Below, piece by piece: positions 45,534 to 53,870 of a stretch of 64,000 nucleotides of DNA. Both the position numbers and the translations under genes were made by a program. The DNA comes from Alphaproteobacteria bacterium (GTDB taxonomy: Bacteria > Pseudomonadota > Alphaproteobacteria > Micavibrionales > Micavibrionaceae): the NCBI GenBank assembly GCA_020442385.1, contig JAGRKE010000006.1:1-64000 (forward strand), read 5' to 3'. The notes beneath the pieces were generated by a model that did no database searches, was not told where the DNA came from, and was given only the letters and a program-made list of their open reading frames with translations. Each line of letters opens with the position of its first letter. The first letter of the stretch is position 1.

Positions 45534-46595
45534 ATGAAACATACGTCATTTATAAGGAAATGGGAACATTTAAAGAACAATCCAATGTTAGCCACGCCTC
45601 TAAAATATACGGATGAGGTTGCCAAAAGCACCGCGCCAATCTATGAGACTCTGAAGAGCCAGTACAAGGAAGATCACTGGAAGACCCTTGCGCCCTACAT
45701 TCATGAGATTAATAAGCTGAAGGCGCAGAAAAACGCTGTCATCCTTGCGCATAACTATATGACTCCCGATATTTTCTATGGCATTGGTGATGTCGTTGGC
45801 GACTCCCTCAAACTCGCGCAAGAAGCTGCGAAAAGCGACGCCGACATGATTATTCAGTGCGGCGTACATTTTATGGCCGAGACCTCAAAAATTCTCTGCC
45901 CCGAGAAGAAAGTCATTATTCCCGATATGCAGGCCGGATGTTCTTTGGCCGAATCCATCACCGCCGAAGGTCTGCGCGCAATGAAAGCGCAATATCCCGG
46001 CATTCCTGTGATTACATATGTGAACACCTCCGCCGATGTGAAGGCCGAGAGCGATGTGTGCTGCACCTCTTCGAACGCGCTAAAGATCGTCAATGCGCTG
46101 GGTGCGCAAGGTCATGACACCGTAATCATGACACCTGACAAATTCCTCGCGCAGAATGTCGCCGCGCAAACGGATGTAAAAGTCATTTTCTGGGAAGGCA
46201 CATGTATGGTGCATGAGCGTTTTACGGCCGAAGATGTCCGCCAAATGCGCGCGCAGCATGAGGGCGTGGTGGTCCTCGCGCACCCCGAATGCCCGCCCGA
46301 AGTGATGGCCGAAGCCGATTACGCCGGATCAACCGCGCAGATGGATGATTACATCAAGGACAAACAGCCCAAAAAGGCCGTGCTCTATACCGAATGCTCA
46401 ATGAGCGATAACATCGCCGCCTCTAATCCCAATGTTGAACTCATCGGCACCTGCCAAATGTGCCCGCACATGAAGCGTATTTCTTTGCCGAAAGTTTTGA
46501 AGGCGTTGCAAACCGAAGGGCCGGAAGTTACGGTCGATCCTGCGATTATTGAACGCGCCCGCAAACCAATCGAACGTATGCTGGAGCTCAGCTAA
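45534..46595 (+). CDS. nadA: Quinolinate synthase NadA
   Basis: [4Fe-4S] enzyme condensing iminoaspartate with dihydroxyacetone phosphate to quinolinate in NAD synthesis. Motifs include VILAHNYMTPDI, GDSLKLAQEA, IIQCGVHFMAETSKIL (first cluster Cys), VCCTSSNA (second) and GTCQMCPHMKRI (third). The frame opens at 45534, but the ATG at 45585 (MLATPLKYTDEV) is a realistic alternative because the first 17 residues are not typical. It is followed immediately by nadC. nadB is not in the window. Confidence 0.96.
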   Translation: MKHTSFIRKWEHLKNNPMLATPLKYTDEVAKSTAPIYETLKSQYKEDHWKTLAPYIHEINKLKAQKNAVILAHNYMTPDIFYGIGDVVGDSLKLAQEAAKSDADMIIQCGVHFMAETSKILCPEKKVIIPDMQAGCSLAESITAEGLRAMKAQYPGIPVITYVNTSADVKAESDVCCTSSNALKIVNALGAQGHDTVIMTPDKFLAQNVAAQTDVKVIFWEGTCMVHERFTAEDVRQMRAQHEGVVVLAHPECPPEVMAEADYAGSTAQMDDYIKDKQPKKAVLYTECSMSDNIAASNPNVELIGTCQMCPHMKRISLPKVLKALQTEGPEVTVDPAIIERARKPIERMLELS

Positions 46596-47438
46596 ATGCT
46601 ATCCAACCTGATGATCGAAAAACATGTCCGCGCCGCGCTGGAAGAAGATCTGGGCGGCGGTCATGACATTACATCCAACACTCTTATTCCCGAAGATGCC
46701 CGCGCCAAAGCCGCTCTGGTTGCCCGTGAAAGCGGCGTTCTGGCGGGCCTGATGGTTGCGCTGTCGGCCTTTAGTCTGATGTCGCATGAATTTGACATGA
46801 TCGTCCATGCGCAGGATGGGGATTCCCTCAAAGCTGGGCAAGTGATCGCCGAGATTGAAGGCCCAGCGCGCGCCTTGCTGAGCGCCGAGCGCGTGGCCCT
46901 AAATTTCCTGACCCATATGTCGGGCATCGCCAGCATGACCAGCCGCTTTGTGCAAGAAATTGAGGATACGGACACGGATATTTGCGATACCCGCAAAACG
47001 CTGCCGGGCCTGCGCGCCTTCCAAAAATACGCCGTTAGCGTTGGCGGCGGGTCCAATCATCGCTTTGGCCTTTATGACGCAATCTTGATCAAGGACAACC
47101 ACATCGCGGTGGCAGGCAGCATCGCCGCCGCGCTCGACCAAGCCAAACTGATGGCCGGGCACACGGTTAAAATTGAGATCGAGGTTGATACGCTCGGCCA
47201 GCTCAAAGAGGTTTTGGAGAGCGGCAAAGCCGATATCGTGATGCTGGATAATATGAACATCGAAACACTCAAGGAAGCCGTTGCACTGGTTGACGGGCAG
47301 ATCGTTACCGAAGCCTCCGGCGGGGTTACGCAGGAAACCGTGCGCGCACTTGCCCAAACAGGCGTAAATTATATCTCTGTGGGCGCGCTAACCCACAGCG
47401 CCCCGTCGCTGGATATTGGTCTGGATATTGATGCCTAA
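46596..47438 (+). CDS. nadC: Nicotinate-nucleotide pyrophosphorylase (carboxylating) NadC
   Basis: Quinolinate phosphoribosyltransferase forming nicotinate mononucleotide. It has EDLGGGHDITSNTL near the start, NFLTHMSGIAS, DTRKTLPGLRAFQKYAVSVGGGSNHRFGL (PRPP/quinolinate-binding) and MLDNMNIETLKEAV plus EASGGVT. The 280-residue length is normal. The ATG follows the nadA TAA directly, and its end overlaps the DUF167 gene, so nadA-nadC-DUF167 is one unit. Confidence 0.97.
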   Translation: MLSNLMIEKHVRAALEEDLGGGHDITSNTLIPEDARAKAALVARESGVLAGLMVALSAFSLMSHEFDMIVHAQDGDSLKAGQVIAEIEGPARALLSAERVALNFLTHMSGIASMTSRFVQEIEDTDTDICDTRKTLPGLRAFQKYAVSVGGGSNHRFGLYDAILIKDNHIAVAGSIAAALDQAKLMAGHTVKIEIEVDTLGQLKEVLESGKADIVMLDNMNIETLKEAVALVDGQIVTEASGGVTQETVRALAQTGVNYISVGALTHSAPSLDIGLDIDA

Positions 47439-47682
47439 AACCATCATTACGGTCAAGCTCACCCCCAAAGCCTCCCGCAATGAGGTGCAGGGCTGGAGCG
47501 AGGGCGCGGATGGGCAAAAAATCCTCAAATGCGCTGTTACAGCCGTGCCCGAAAAGGGAAAAGCCAACAAAGCGCTGATCGTCCTGCTCTCCAAACACTA
47601 CCGTGTGGCCAAGAGCGCCATCACGATCATAAAAGGCGAAACAGATCGCCTAAAAATCATTGAAATTCAGGGACTTGAATAA
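47431..47682 (+). CDS. DUF167 (YggU family) protein
   Basis: Small 83-residue protein of the YggU/DUF167 family: TVKLTPKASRNEVQGW near the start and VTAVPEKGKANKALIVLLSKHYRVAKSAITIIKGETDRLK make the match clear. Function of the family is not established. The ATG at 47431 overlaps the nadC stop by 8 bases. It ends the nadA-nadC unit; no hairpin terminator was recognised after it. Confidence 0.92.
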   Translation: MPKTIITVKLTPKASRNEVQGWSEGADGQKILKCAVTAVPEKGKANKALIVLLSKHYRVAKSAITIIKGETDRLKIIEIQGLE

Positions 47683-47786
47683 TAAGTTCATAAATAATTT
47701 TGATATAAAAAATATTAGGGTTCCCTTCACCTTTTTACGCGATAATAATGGTTGGGGACTTTATTAATAAAAAATATCGTAGTGGG

Positions 47787-48341
47787 ATGCAGCATAAGAA
47801 CCTGTTTTTACTGACTTTTTTCCTTTTTATTTGTGGAATCTCTCCGGCGCGCGCCGAACTAACGGAAGAAGCGATTAAAGATTTCATTCATAAAACGACA
47901 GAAATCTCTTCAGGTCATGTCGAAAGCATGAGCCCGGAAGACATTTCCGCCTATTTGGATACGCATTTGCACAAAAAAGCGCGCTTCAAAAGCGCTGTGC
48001 AGTACAATATTCCGGGCTTTCCTACACAAGAAACCTCGATGAGCCTGAATAAAGAAGAATATATTCAAGGCCTTGAGCAAGGCGCGAATGCCTTGAGCGA
48101 TTACGACACCGATATCACGATCAAGAGCATCAAAATCTCGAAAGACGGCAAACGCGCCACGGTGCAAACAACCGGGATTGAGCGCGGCTCTCTTCCCATG
48201 GCCAACGGCACACAAACCGAATTCGTACCCGTTGAAGGATCATCCAGCTGTAATCAAATTCTGAAATGGGAAGATGATGTCATTCAAATGTACAGCGCGA
48301 TCTGCTCGACTGTGGTAACATTTCAGCCCTTTAGCAATTAA
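47787..48341 (+). CDS. Exported protein of unknown function
   Basis: 184-residue protein starting MQHKNLFLLTFFLFICG, a clear signal peptide with cleavage likely after PARA. The ATG at 47787, preceded by GTGGG, is preferred to an upstream in-frame ATG at 47748 that would add a 13-residue polar extension. The mature part has alpha/beta character with a helix at the start (TEEAIKDFIHKTTEI) and beta-strands towards the end, loosely like an NTF2-type fold. Two cysteines near the C-terminus (SSCNQ and AICST) could form a disulfide. I do not recognise a family. It is convergent with sdhB. Confidence 0.75.
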   Translation: MQHKNLFLLTFFLFICGISPARAELTEEAIKDFIHKTTEISSGHVESMSPEDISAYLDTHLHKKARFKSAVQYNIPGFPTQETSMSLNKEEYIQGLEQGANALSDYDTDITIKSIKISKDGKRATVQTTGIERGSLPMANGTQTEFVPVEGSSSCNQILKWEDDVIQMYSAICSTVVTFQPFSN

Positions 48342-48346
48342 GCCAA

Positions 48347-49138
48347 CTACCGCCGCGCAACCATCAGCTTTTTAATTTCCGCAATCGCCTTGGCCGGGTT
48401 CAAACCCTTAGGACAGGTATTGGTGCAGTTCATGATCGTGTGACAGCGATAGAGCTTGAACGGGTCTTCAAGCGCGTCCAGGCGCTCGCCAGTAGCCTCA
48501 TCACGGCTGTCGGCAATCCAGCGATAGGCCTGTAGCAAAATCGCAGGCCCAAGGAAGCGATCGCCATTCCACCAGTAAGATGGGCAGCTGGTTGAACAGC
48601 AAAAGCACAGAATACATCCGGCCGGGCCATGCCCGTCCTCACCATTGAGCAGATTCGCATCGTCTGCGCTCTGCAATCGCTCACGGTTTGGCGCAGGACT
48701 ATCTGCCTTCAACCACGGCTCAATCGAGGTATATTGCGCATAGACATGATTCAAATCGGGCACGAGGTCTTTGACCACCGGCATATGCGGCAGCGGCGTG
48801 ATTTTCGCATCGCCCTTAATGTCATCAATCGCCTTAGTACAGGCCAGCGTGTTCGTGCCATCAATATTCATCGCGCAAGAGCCGCAAATCCCCTCGCGGC
48901 AAGAACGGCGGAACGTCAAAGTCGCGTCAATCTTATCCTTGATATAGATCACCGCATCCAGAACCATAGGCCCGCATTCATCCAGATTGATGCGGTAGCT
49001 ATCCATACGCGGATTGCCGCCATCATCGGGGTCCCAGCGGTAAACCTTAAAGGTCTTGGCATTCTTCGCGCCTTTGGCCGCATCGATATGCTTGCCTTTT
49101 TTGATCTTTGAATTCTGTGGAAGTGTAAATTTCGCCAT
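48347..49138 (-). CDS. sdhB: Succinate dehydrogenase iron-sulfur subunit SdhB
   Basis: Carries the three Fe-S clusters passing electrons from FAD to quinone in complex II. The [2Fe-2S] ligands are in [21 protein letters not shown], the [4Fe-4S] ligands in [12 protein letters not shown], and the [3Fe-4S] ligands in [21 protein letters not shown]. The ATG at 49138 (MAKFTLPQN), one base after the sdhA stop, is preferred to a longer in-frame reading into sdhA. The product has 263 residues. Last gene of sdhCDAB. Confidence 0.98.
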   Translation of the reverse strand: MAKFTLPQNSKIKKGKHIDAAKGAKNAKTFKVYRWDPDDGGNPRMDSYRINLDECGPMVLDAVIYIKDKIDATLTFRRSCREGICGSCAMNIDGTNTLACTKAIDDIKGDAKITPLPHMPVVKDLVPDLNHVYAQYTSIEPWLKADSPAPNRERLQSADDANLLNGEDGHGPAGCILCFCCSTSCPSYWWNGDRFLGPAILLQAYRWIADSRDEATGERLDALEDPFKLYRCHTIMNCTNTCPKGLNPAKAIAEIKKLMVARR

Positions 49139-49139
49139 T

Positions 49140-50927
49140 TTAATAAACCCTTTTCTTCGGTGGGATGGGTTCGACCTCATCGGTCAGGGTCGTCTGGATC
49201 ACCGGGCGGTAATCGATTTTAACTTTGCCCTTATCATCGCACCAGGTGACAGTGTGCTTCATCCATTTCTTATCATTGCGATCAGCAAAATCCTCGCGCG
49301 CATGGGCGCCGCGTGATTCCTCGCGGTTGGCAGCGCTGTGCATCGATACCACAGCTTGCGAGAGCAAATTATCCAGCTCCAGCGTTTCCACCAGATCGGT
49401 GTTGAAGATCATGGAGCGATCAGAAATGCCGATATCTTTTTTCTCTTTAAAGCACTGATCAATTTTCTTCACGCCTTCATTCAGAACATCGCCGGTGCGG
49501 AAAACGGCGGCGTGGTCCTGCATGGTTTTTTGCATCTTCAGGCGCAAATCCGCGGTCGGGGTTTTGCCCTTGACATGGCGGTAATGATCAAGGCGCGCAA
49601 TAGCGGCATCGCCCGCACCTTTTAGGACTTTATGCGGCGCGCCGGGGGTAACGGTTTCCGCGGCTGTAATGGCCGCCGCGCGGCCAAACACCACCAGATC
49701 CAGCAGGGAGTTAGAGCCCAAACGGTTCGCGCCGTGCACGGACACGCACGCCGCCTCGCCAATCGCCATCAAGCCCGGTACAATCGCGTTCGGGTTTTTC
49801 TTGGTCGGGTTGATCACTTCGGTGCGGTAATTGGTTTGAATGCCGCCCATATTGTAATGCACGGTCGGCAGAACAGGAATCGGCTCTTTGGTCACATCAA
49901 CACCTGCGAAAATACGCGCACTCTCGGCAATACCGGGCAGACGCTGATGAATAATATCAGGGTCCAGATGCATCAAATTCAGATGAATATGATCTTTGTT
50001 CGGGCCTACACCGCGCCCTTCACGAATTTCGATGGTCATGGAGCGGGAGACCACATCGCGTGAGGCGAGGTCTTTCGCACTTGGCGCATAACGCTCCATA
50101 AAGCGTTCGCCCTCACTGTTCGTCAAATAGCCGCCCTCACCGCGCACACCTTCTGTGATCAAACAGCCCGCGCCATAAATGCCGGTCGGGTGGAACTGTG
50201 TGAATTCCATATCCTGCAAGGGAAGCCCGGCGCGCAAAATCATGCCGCCGCCATCACCCGTGCACGTGTGAGCTGATGTACAAGAGAAGTAAGCGCGGCC
50301 ATAACCGCCGGTGGCCAGAATAACTTGATGCGCACGGAAGCGGTGCAGCGCGCCGCTATCCAGATCCCACGCCATCACGCCGCGGCAAACACCCTCATCA
50401 TCCATGATCAGGTCCAGCGCGAAATATTCGATAAAGAATTCCGCCTTGTGCTTGAGCGCCTGCGTATACAGCGTATGCAAAATCGCATGACCTGTGCGGT
50501 CGGCCGCCGCGCAGGTGCGCTGCGCTGTGCCCTTGCCATAATGAGTGGTCATGCCGCCAAAGGCACGCTGGTAAATCTTTCCTTCCGCCGTGCGTGAAAA
50601 CGGAACGCCGTAATGCTCCAGCTCGATAATCGCGGGAATGGCTTCCTTACACATATATTCAATAGCATCCTGATCACCGAGCCAGTCTGATCCCTTAATC
50701 GTATCGTAGAAATGGAAGCGCCAATCATCTTCACCCATATTGCCAAGCGCGGCAGAAATACCGCCCTGCGCCGCCACAGTGTGAGAGCGCGTTGGAAAAA
50801 CCTTGGACAAAAAGGCCGTATGCAGCCCCTTTTCTGCACAACCGAAACCCGCGCGCAAACCTGCGCCGCCCGCGCCAACAACAACAACGTCAAATTCGTG
50901 ATCAATAATTTCGTAAGAGCCACTCAT
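49140..50927 (-). CDS. sdhA: Succinate dehydrogenase flavoprotein subunit SdhA
   Basis: Catalytic subunit of complex II oxidising succinate to fumarate. The FAD-binding [15 protein letters not shown] is near the start, the covalent FAD histidine is in [17 protein letters not shown], and the substrate-site and capping-domain motifs [21 protein letters not shown] and [17 protein letters not shown] are present. The 595-residue length is typical. It follows sdhD by 3 bases. Confidence 0.98.
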   Translation of the reverse strand: MSGSYEIIDHEFDVVVVGAGGAGLRAGFGCAEKGLHTAFLSKVFPTRSHTVAAQGGISAALGNMGEDDWRFHFYDTIKGSDWLGDQDAIEYMCKEAIPAIIELEHYGVPFSRTAEGKIYQRAFGGMTTHYGKGTAQRTCAAADRTGHAILHTLYTQALKHKAEFFIEYFALDLIMDDEGVCRGVMAWDLDSGALHRFRAHQVILATGGYGRAYFSCTSAHTCTGDGGGMILRAGLPLQDMEFTQFHPTGIYGAGCLITEGVRGEGGYLTNSEGERFMERYAPSAKDLASRDVVSRSMTIEIREGRGVGPNKDHIHLNLMHLDPDIIHQRLPGIAESARIFAGVDVTKEPIPVLPTVHYNMGGIQTNYRTEVINPTKKNPNAIVPGLMAIGEAACVSVHGANRLGSNSLLDLVVFGRAAAITAAETVTPGAPHKVLKGAGDAAIARLDHYRHVKGKTPTADLRLKMQKTMQDHAAVFRTGDVLNEGVKKIDQCFKEKKDIGISDRSMIFNTDLVETLELDNLLSQAVVSMHSAANREESRGAHAREDFADRNDKKWMKHTVTWCDDKGKVKIDYRPVIQTTLTDEVEPIPPKKRVY

Positions 50928-50930
50928 CTT

Positions 50931-51338
50931 CTATACACCCACCGTAAAAGCAATTTTCAAAACTGAAAAAATGGAGGCCACCCCCATTGTAAAGAAAAAC
51001 ATATATGCTCCGACGAGCTTGGCGATCTTCATCCATTCGCTGTGAAAGTAGTCCTCGATAATCTCACGACACCCCAAGCTAGCATGATAAAACACCGTGA
51101 TGATAAACAGGATCATCATGATTGCATTTCTTGGATCAGCCAAATCTGCTGTAAACTCTGCATGCGATGCACCAATGTTATTTTTCAAAAACCAAAGAAA
51201 CCAAGCAATCACTAGTACATTTGCAACAGCAGTCACGCGCAACTTCACCCAATTATCAACGACAGATCGAGACGCCCCAAGACCGCGCGCGCGCGCCAAT
51301 GGCGTTTTGAATCCTTTATTTTCCCACTTCATACTCAT
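50931..51338 (-). CDS. sdhD: Succinate dehydrogenase membrane anchor SdhD
   Basis: Membrane anchor of complex II, 135 residues with three transmembrane segments. TPLARARGLGASRSVVDNWVKLRVTA and the heme/quinone-side FYHASLGCREIIEDYFHSEWMK motif are typical of alphaproteobacterial SdhD. The start at 51338 overlaps the sdhC stop as ATGA; the longer in-frame reading runs back through sdhC and is rejected. Confidence 0.95.
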   Translation of the reverse strand: MSMKWENKGFKTPLARARGLGASRSVVDNWVKLRVTAVANVLVIAWFLWFLKNNIGASHAEFTADLADPRNAIMMILFIITVFYHASLGCREIIEDYFHSEWMKIAKLVGAYMFFFTMGVASIFSVLKIAFTVGV

Positions 51339-51748
51339 AGAAACGCACCCCCGTAAACAATAACGCAATACCAAGTCCCAACCGTTGCGAGCAGCGTGAA
51401 GAACAAGATAAAAGCTCCCGTTGCATAGGCGCTCTTGATATTCACTCCCTTGCCCGCATCCCAAAACAAATGACGAATGCCATTGGCAAGGTGGTAATAG
51501 GTGGCAATCGTAAACCCCAAAAGCATTAACAGTCCGATTTTAGAACTCACAAATCTACCAAACACACCATAGGCTTCAGGGCCAATTGAGGCCGCAACCA
51601 GCCACCATGAAAAAAGCGCCAAACCAATTGAAAGTGCAGCGCCGGTTGCACGGTGCAAAATTGATGTCATGGAGGTCATTTGCGGCCTGTAGACCTGCAA
51701 ATGCGGTGATAATGGGCGCTCTGGTTTTTGAGCTTTTGAATCTGACAT
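51335..51748 (-). CDS. sdhC: Succinate dehydrogenase cytochrome b556 subunit SdhC
   Basis: Cytochrome b subunit of complex II with three membrane helices in 137 residues. The signature RPLSPHLQVYRPQMTSMTSILHRATGAAL and the heme-ligand YYHLANGIRHLFWD are present. The ATG at 51748 is preceded by AGAGGG and gives the expected MSDSKAQKPERPLSPHL start. First gene of sdhCDAB, with a good promoter match about 40 bases upstream. Confidence 0.96.
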   Translation of the reverse strand: MSDSKAQKPERPLSPHLQVYRPQMTSMTSILHRATGAALSIGLALFSWWLVAASIGPEAYGVFGRFVSSKIGLLMLLGFTIATYYHLANGIRHLFWDAGKGVNIKSAYATGAFILFFTLLATVGTWYCVIVYGGAFL

Positions 51749-51785
51749 GAAAGGCCCTCTTGATCGCTTTGGTTCGCTCCCCAAT

Positions 51786-51813
51786 ATAATAGAGCCTGGC
51801 CTGCATATTTCAA
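51786..51813 (-). promoter_or_regulatory. Putative promoter of sdhCDAB
   Basis: On the minus strand TTGAAA (51808-51813) and TATTAT (51786-51791) match the -35 and -10 hexamers at five of six positions each, with 16 bp between them. The predicted start lies about 30 bases before the sdhC ATG, leaving a short leader with the AGAGGG ribosome site. Confidence 0.55.
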
Positions 51814-51909
51814 CAGCTTTAATTGCGAACGGGTCGCAGTAAACCTGTGATTCTCAATAGATTTTTGGATCTAAGCCGCGGCTTTTTTGCTTGTTCTTCA
51901 GGTTCCCTT

Positions 51910-51929
51910 CATATTGCAAACTCAATATG
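51910..51929. repeat. Perfect 7-bp inverted repeat upstream of DUF347-like gene
   Basis: CATATTG (51910-51916) and CAATATG (51923-51929) are exact inverse copies separated by 6 bases. The centre is about 45 bases before the ATG of the downstream membrane protein. It has the size of a dimeric regulator half-site pair and has no T-run after it, so an operator is more likely than a terminator. Function is inferred. Confidence 0.4.
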
Positions 51930-51963
51930 ATTTTTAATAAAGGGAATAAAAAGGATATTTTTG

Positions 51964-52701
51964 ATGGAAAGAGAAAACAAAATAGCGGAAGTCACCTTAT
52001 ACTTTTGGGTGTTAAAAATTTTAGCAACGACACTAGGTGAAACCGCTGGCGATATGCTGTCAATGACTTTTAACCTTGGTTATGTCTTAAGTCTTTTGGT
52101 GACTGGAACGATTTTATTATTCTTGCTCGTACTGCAGGTGCGCTCTAATAGGTTTCATTCCCTTTTGTTTTGGAGCAGCATTATTGGCACCACAACCGTA
52201 GGCACAGAAATTTCCGACATGATGGATCGCACCTTTCACTTGGGCTATATGTGGGGTTCAGTTATTTTGGTTCTCGCTCTGCTCGGAACGCTGGCGTTCT
52301 GGCATAGTAAAGAAAAAAATCTCAGCGTTTTTCCAATTAACCGCAAACCGCTAGAATATCTTTTCTGGGGCGCTGTTCTGCTCTCTAATAGTCTTGGTAC
52401 GGCTTTTGGTGATTACCTAACAGACAATCTAGAGCTAAGTTATCTACAAGGCGCACTCATCACCTTTGGAATTATTGGCGTTGTTGTATTACTGCACTAT
52501 TTTACGAAGATCAACCAAACCTTCCTGTTCTGGATTGCCTTTATCTTCACGCGCCCGTTTGGTGCAACTTTCGGCGATTTTCTTACAAAGCCACATGATC
52601 ACGGCGGACTTGATCTTGGCACGATAAATTCATCAGTGGTAACGATCGCAATCTTTACATTGGTACTATTTATTTCAAGGAAAAAACATCACACTGAATA
52701 A
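51964..52701 (+). CDS. DUF347-like (COG4705) polytopic membrane protein with four internal repeats
   Basis: 245 residues with about eight membrane segments. Four internal copies of a G-E/T-x-x-G-D-x-x motif are visible: TLGETAGDMLSMTFNLGY, TVGTEISDMMDRTFHLGY, SLGTAFGDYLTDNLELSY and PFGATFGDFLTKPHDHGG. This repeat pattern is that of DUF347/COG4705 proteins, whose function is not established; the conserved acidic residues in the membrane suggest ion or metal transport, which is speculation. The ATG at 51964 follows AAGGA at good spacing. It stands alone, divergent from sdhC, with an inverted repeat upstream. Confidence 0.85.
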   Translation: MERENKIAEVTLYFWVLKILATTLGETAGDMLSMTFNLGYVLSLLVTGTILLFLLVLQVRSNRFHSLLFWSSIIGTTTVGTEISDMMDRTFHLGYMWGSVILVLALLGTLAFWHSKEKNLSVFPINRKPLEYLFWGAVLLSNSLGTAFGDYLTDNLELSYLQGALITFGIIGVVVLLHYFTKINQTFLFWIAFIFTRPFGATFGDFLTKPHDHGGLDLGTINSSVVTIAIFTLVLFISRKKHHTE

Positions 52702-52718
52702 GTAAAAAATAACACCAG

Positions 52719-52756
52719 AAAAAAGCCGCGCGTAAAAATTACGCTGCGGCTTTTTT
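52719..52756. terminator. Bidirectional terminator overlapping the asd stop codon
   Basis: A run of A, then a GC-rich stem with a 3-base loop, then a run of T gives a 17-bp imperfect hairpin (one bulged base) with T-tails in both directions. It serves the convergent DUF347-like gene and asd. Its right arm contains the last Lys-Ala codons and the TAA of asd, so coding and termination functions share the same bases. Confidence 0.85.
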
Positions 52757-53761
52757 CTGGTTCTCAACCCAAAGCTCGGCGATCTGAACCGCGTTCAGCG
52801 CCGCGCCTTTGCGCAGATTATCGGATGTGCACCAGAAATTCAGGCCGTTCTCAACACTCGCATCCTCGCGCACGCGGGAGACATACACATCATCCTCGCC
52901 CTGAATTTCCTGCGGCGTGACATATTCCAGATCTTCATGCTCCAGATCAACGAGCGTAACACCGTCAAAATTGCGCCACAGCTCTTTGGCCTCAGACGCG
53001 CTGAGCTCGTTTTCAAGCTCGACATTGACCATCTCGGAATGACCGATAAAGACCGGGACGCGCACACAGCTCGCACAGACCTTGATTTTGGAGTCGAGGA
53101 TTTTCTTGGTCTCAACCACCATTTTCCATTCTTCTTTGGTCATGCCGTCATCCATAAACACATCAATATGCGGAATCACGTTAAAGGCAATTTGCTTTTG
53201 ATAAACGGCCGGCGTGGCTGTCTCGTTCATGTAAACGCCCTTGGTCTGATTAAACAGCTCATCCATCGCCGCCTTACCCGAACCCGATACAGACTGGTAT
53301 GTAGAAACAACCACGCGCTTAATCCCCGCCGCATCATGCAGGGGTTTAAGCGCCACAACCATCTGAATAGTGGAACAATTCGGATTGGCAATAATGCCTT
53401 TCTTAATCTCGTTAATCGCATGCGGATTTACCTCCGGCACGATCAGCGGAACATCCGGATCCATGCGCCAGTAGGATGTGTTATCAATCACAACCGCGCC
53501 GGCCTTGGCCGCCTTTGGCGAATATTCCGCCGAAACTTTTCCACCCGGGGAGGACAAGACAATATCAACACCGCTAAAATCAAAGTCAGCCAGATTTTTA
53601 ACTTTCAGTGTTTTCTTACCAAAAGACACCTCGCGCCCGACAGAGCGCGCGGACGCAAGCGCTACAACCTCATCGGCTGGAAAATTGCGCTCATCAAGGA
53701 TTTTCAGGATTTCCTGGCCCACATTCCCGGTGGCACCAACAACAGCAATTTTGTATCCCAT
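52739..53761 (-). CDS. asd: Aspartate-semialdehyde dehydrogenase
   Basis: NADPH enzyme making aspartate semialdehyde, the branch point to diaminopimelate, lysine, threonine and methionine. The nucleotide motif VVGATGNVGQEILKIL, the catalytic cysteine in ANPNCSTIQMV, and the QSVSGSGKAAMDEL and RVPVFIGHSEMVNVE segments identify it. The 340-residue length is typical. It supplies DAP precursors for the MurE step encoded in the same window. A terminator hairpin overlaps its 3' end. Confidence 0.97.
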   Translation of the reverse strand: MGYKIAVVGATGNVGQEILKILDERNFPADEVVALASARSVGREVSFGKKTLKVKNLADFDFSGVDIVLSSPGGKVSAEYSPKAAKAGAVVIDNTSYWRMDPDVPLIVPEVNPHAINEIKKGIIANPNCSTIQMVVALKPLHDAAGIKRVVVSTYQSVSGSGKAAMDELFNQTKGVYMNETATPAVYQKQIAFNVIPHIDVFMDDGMTKEEWKMVVETKKILDSKIKVCASCVRVPVFIGHSEMVNVELENELSASEAKELWRNFDGVTLVDLEHEDLEYVTPQEIQGEDDVYVSRVREDASVENGLNFWCTSDNLRKGAALNAVQIAELWVENQKKAAA

Positions 53762-53870
53762 AGTATTTTAATTCCTTTTAATTTGGCCTCTTCAACAATA
53801 GAGCTGGCGATGGTAGTCTAAAATGGTGTGAAAACGCAACATTTTCCAGCCCCTAGCCAGTAAAACCATC

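Noticed and set aside
50931-51464. Longer sdhD reading (177 aa)
   Set aside because: The extension overlaps the sdhC coding sequence and lacks SdhD similarity; the start at 51338 forms an ATGA overlap.
51870-51890. AAGCCGCGGCTT followed by T residues, possible terminator before the DUF347-like gene
   Set aside because: The palindrome leaves only a four-base stem once a loop is allowed, and it lies upstream of a gene with no transcript needing termination there.
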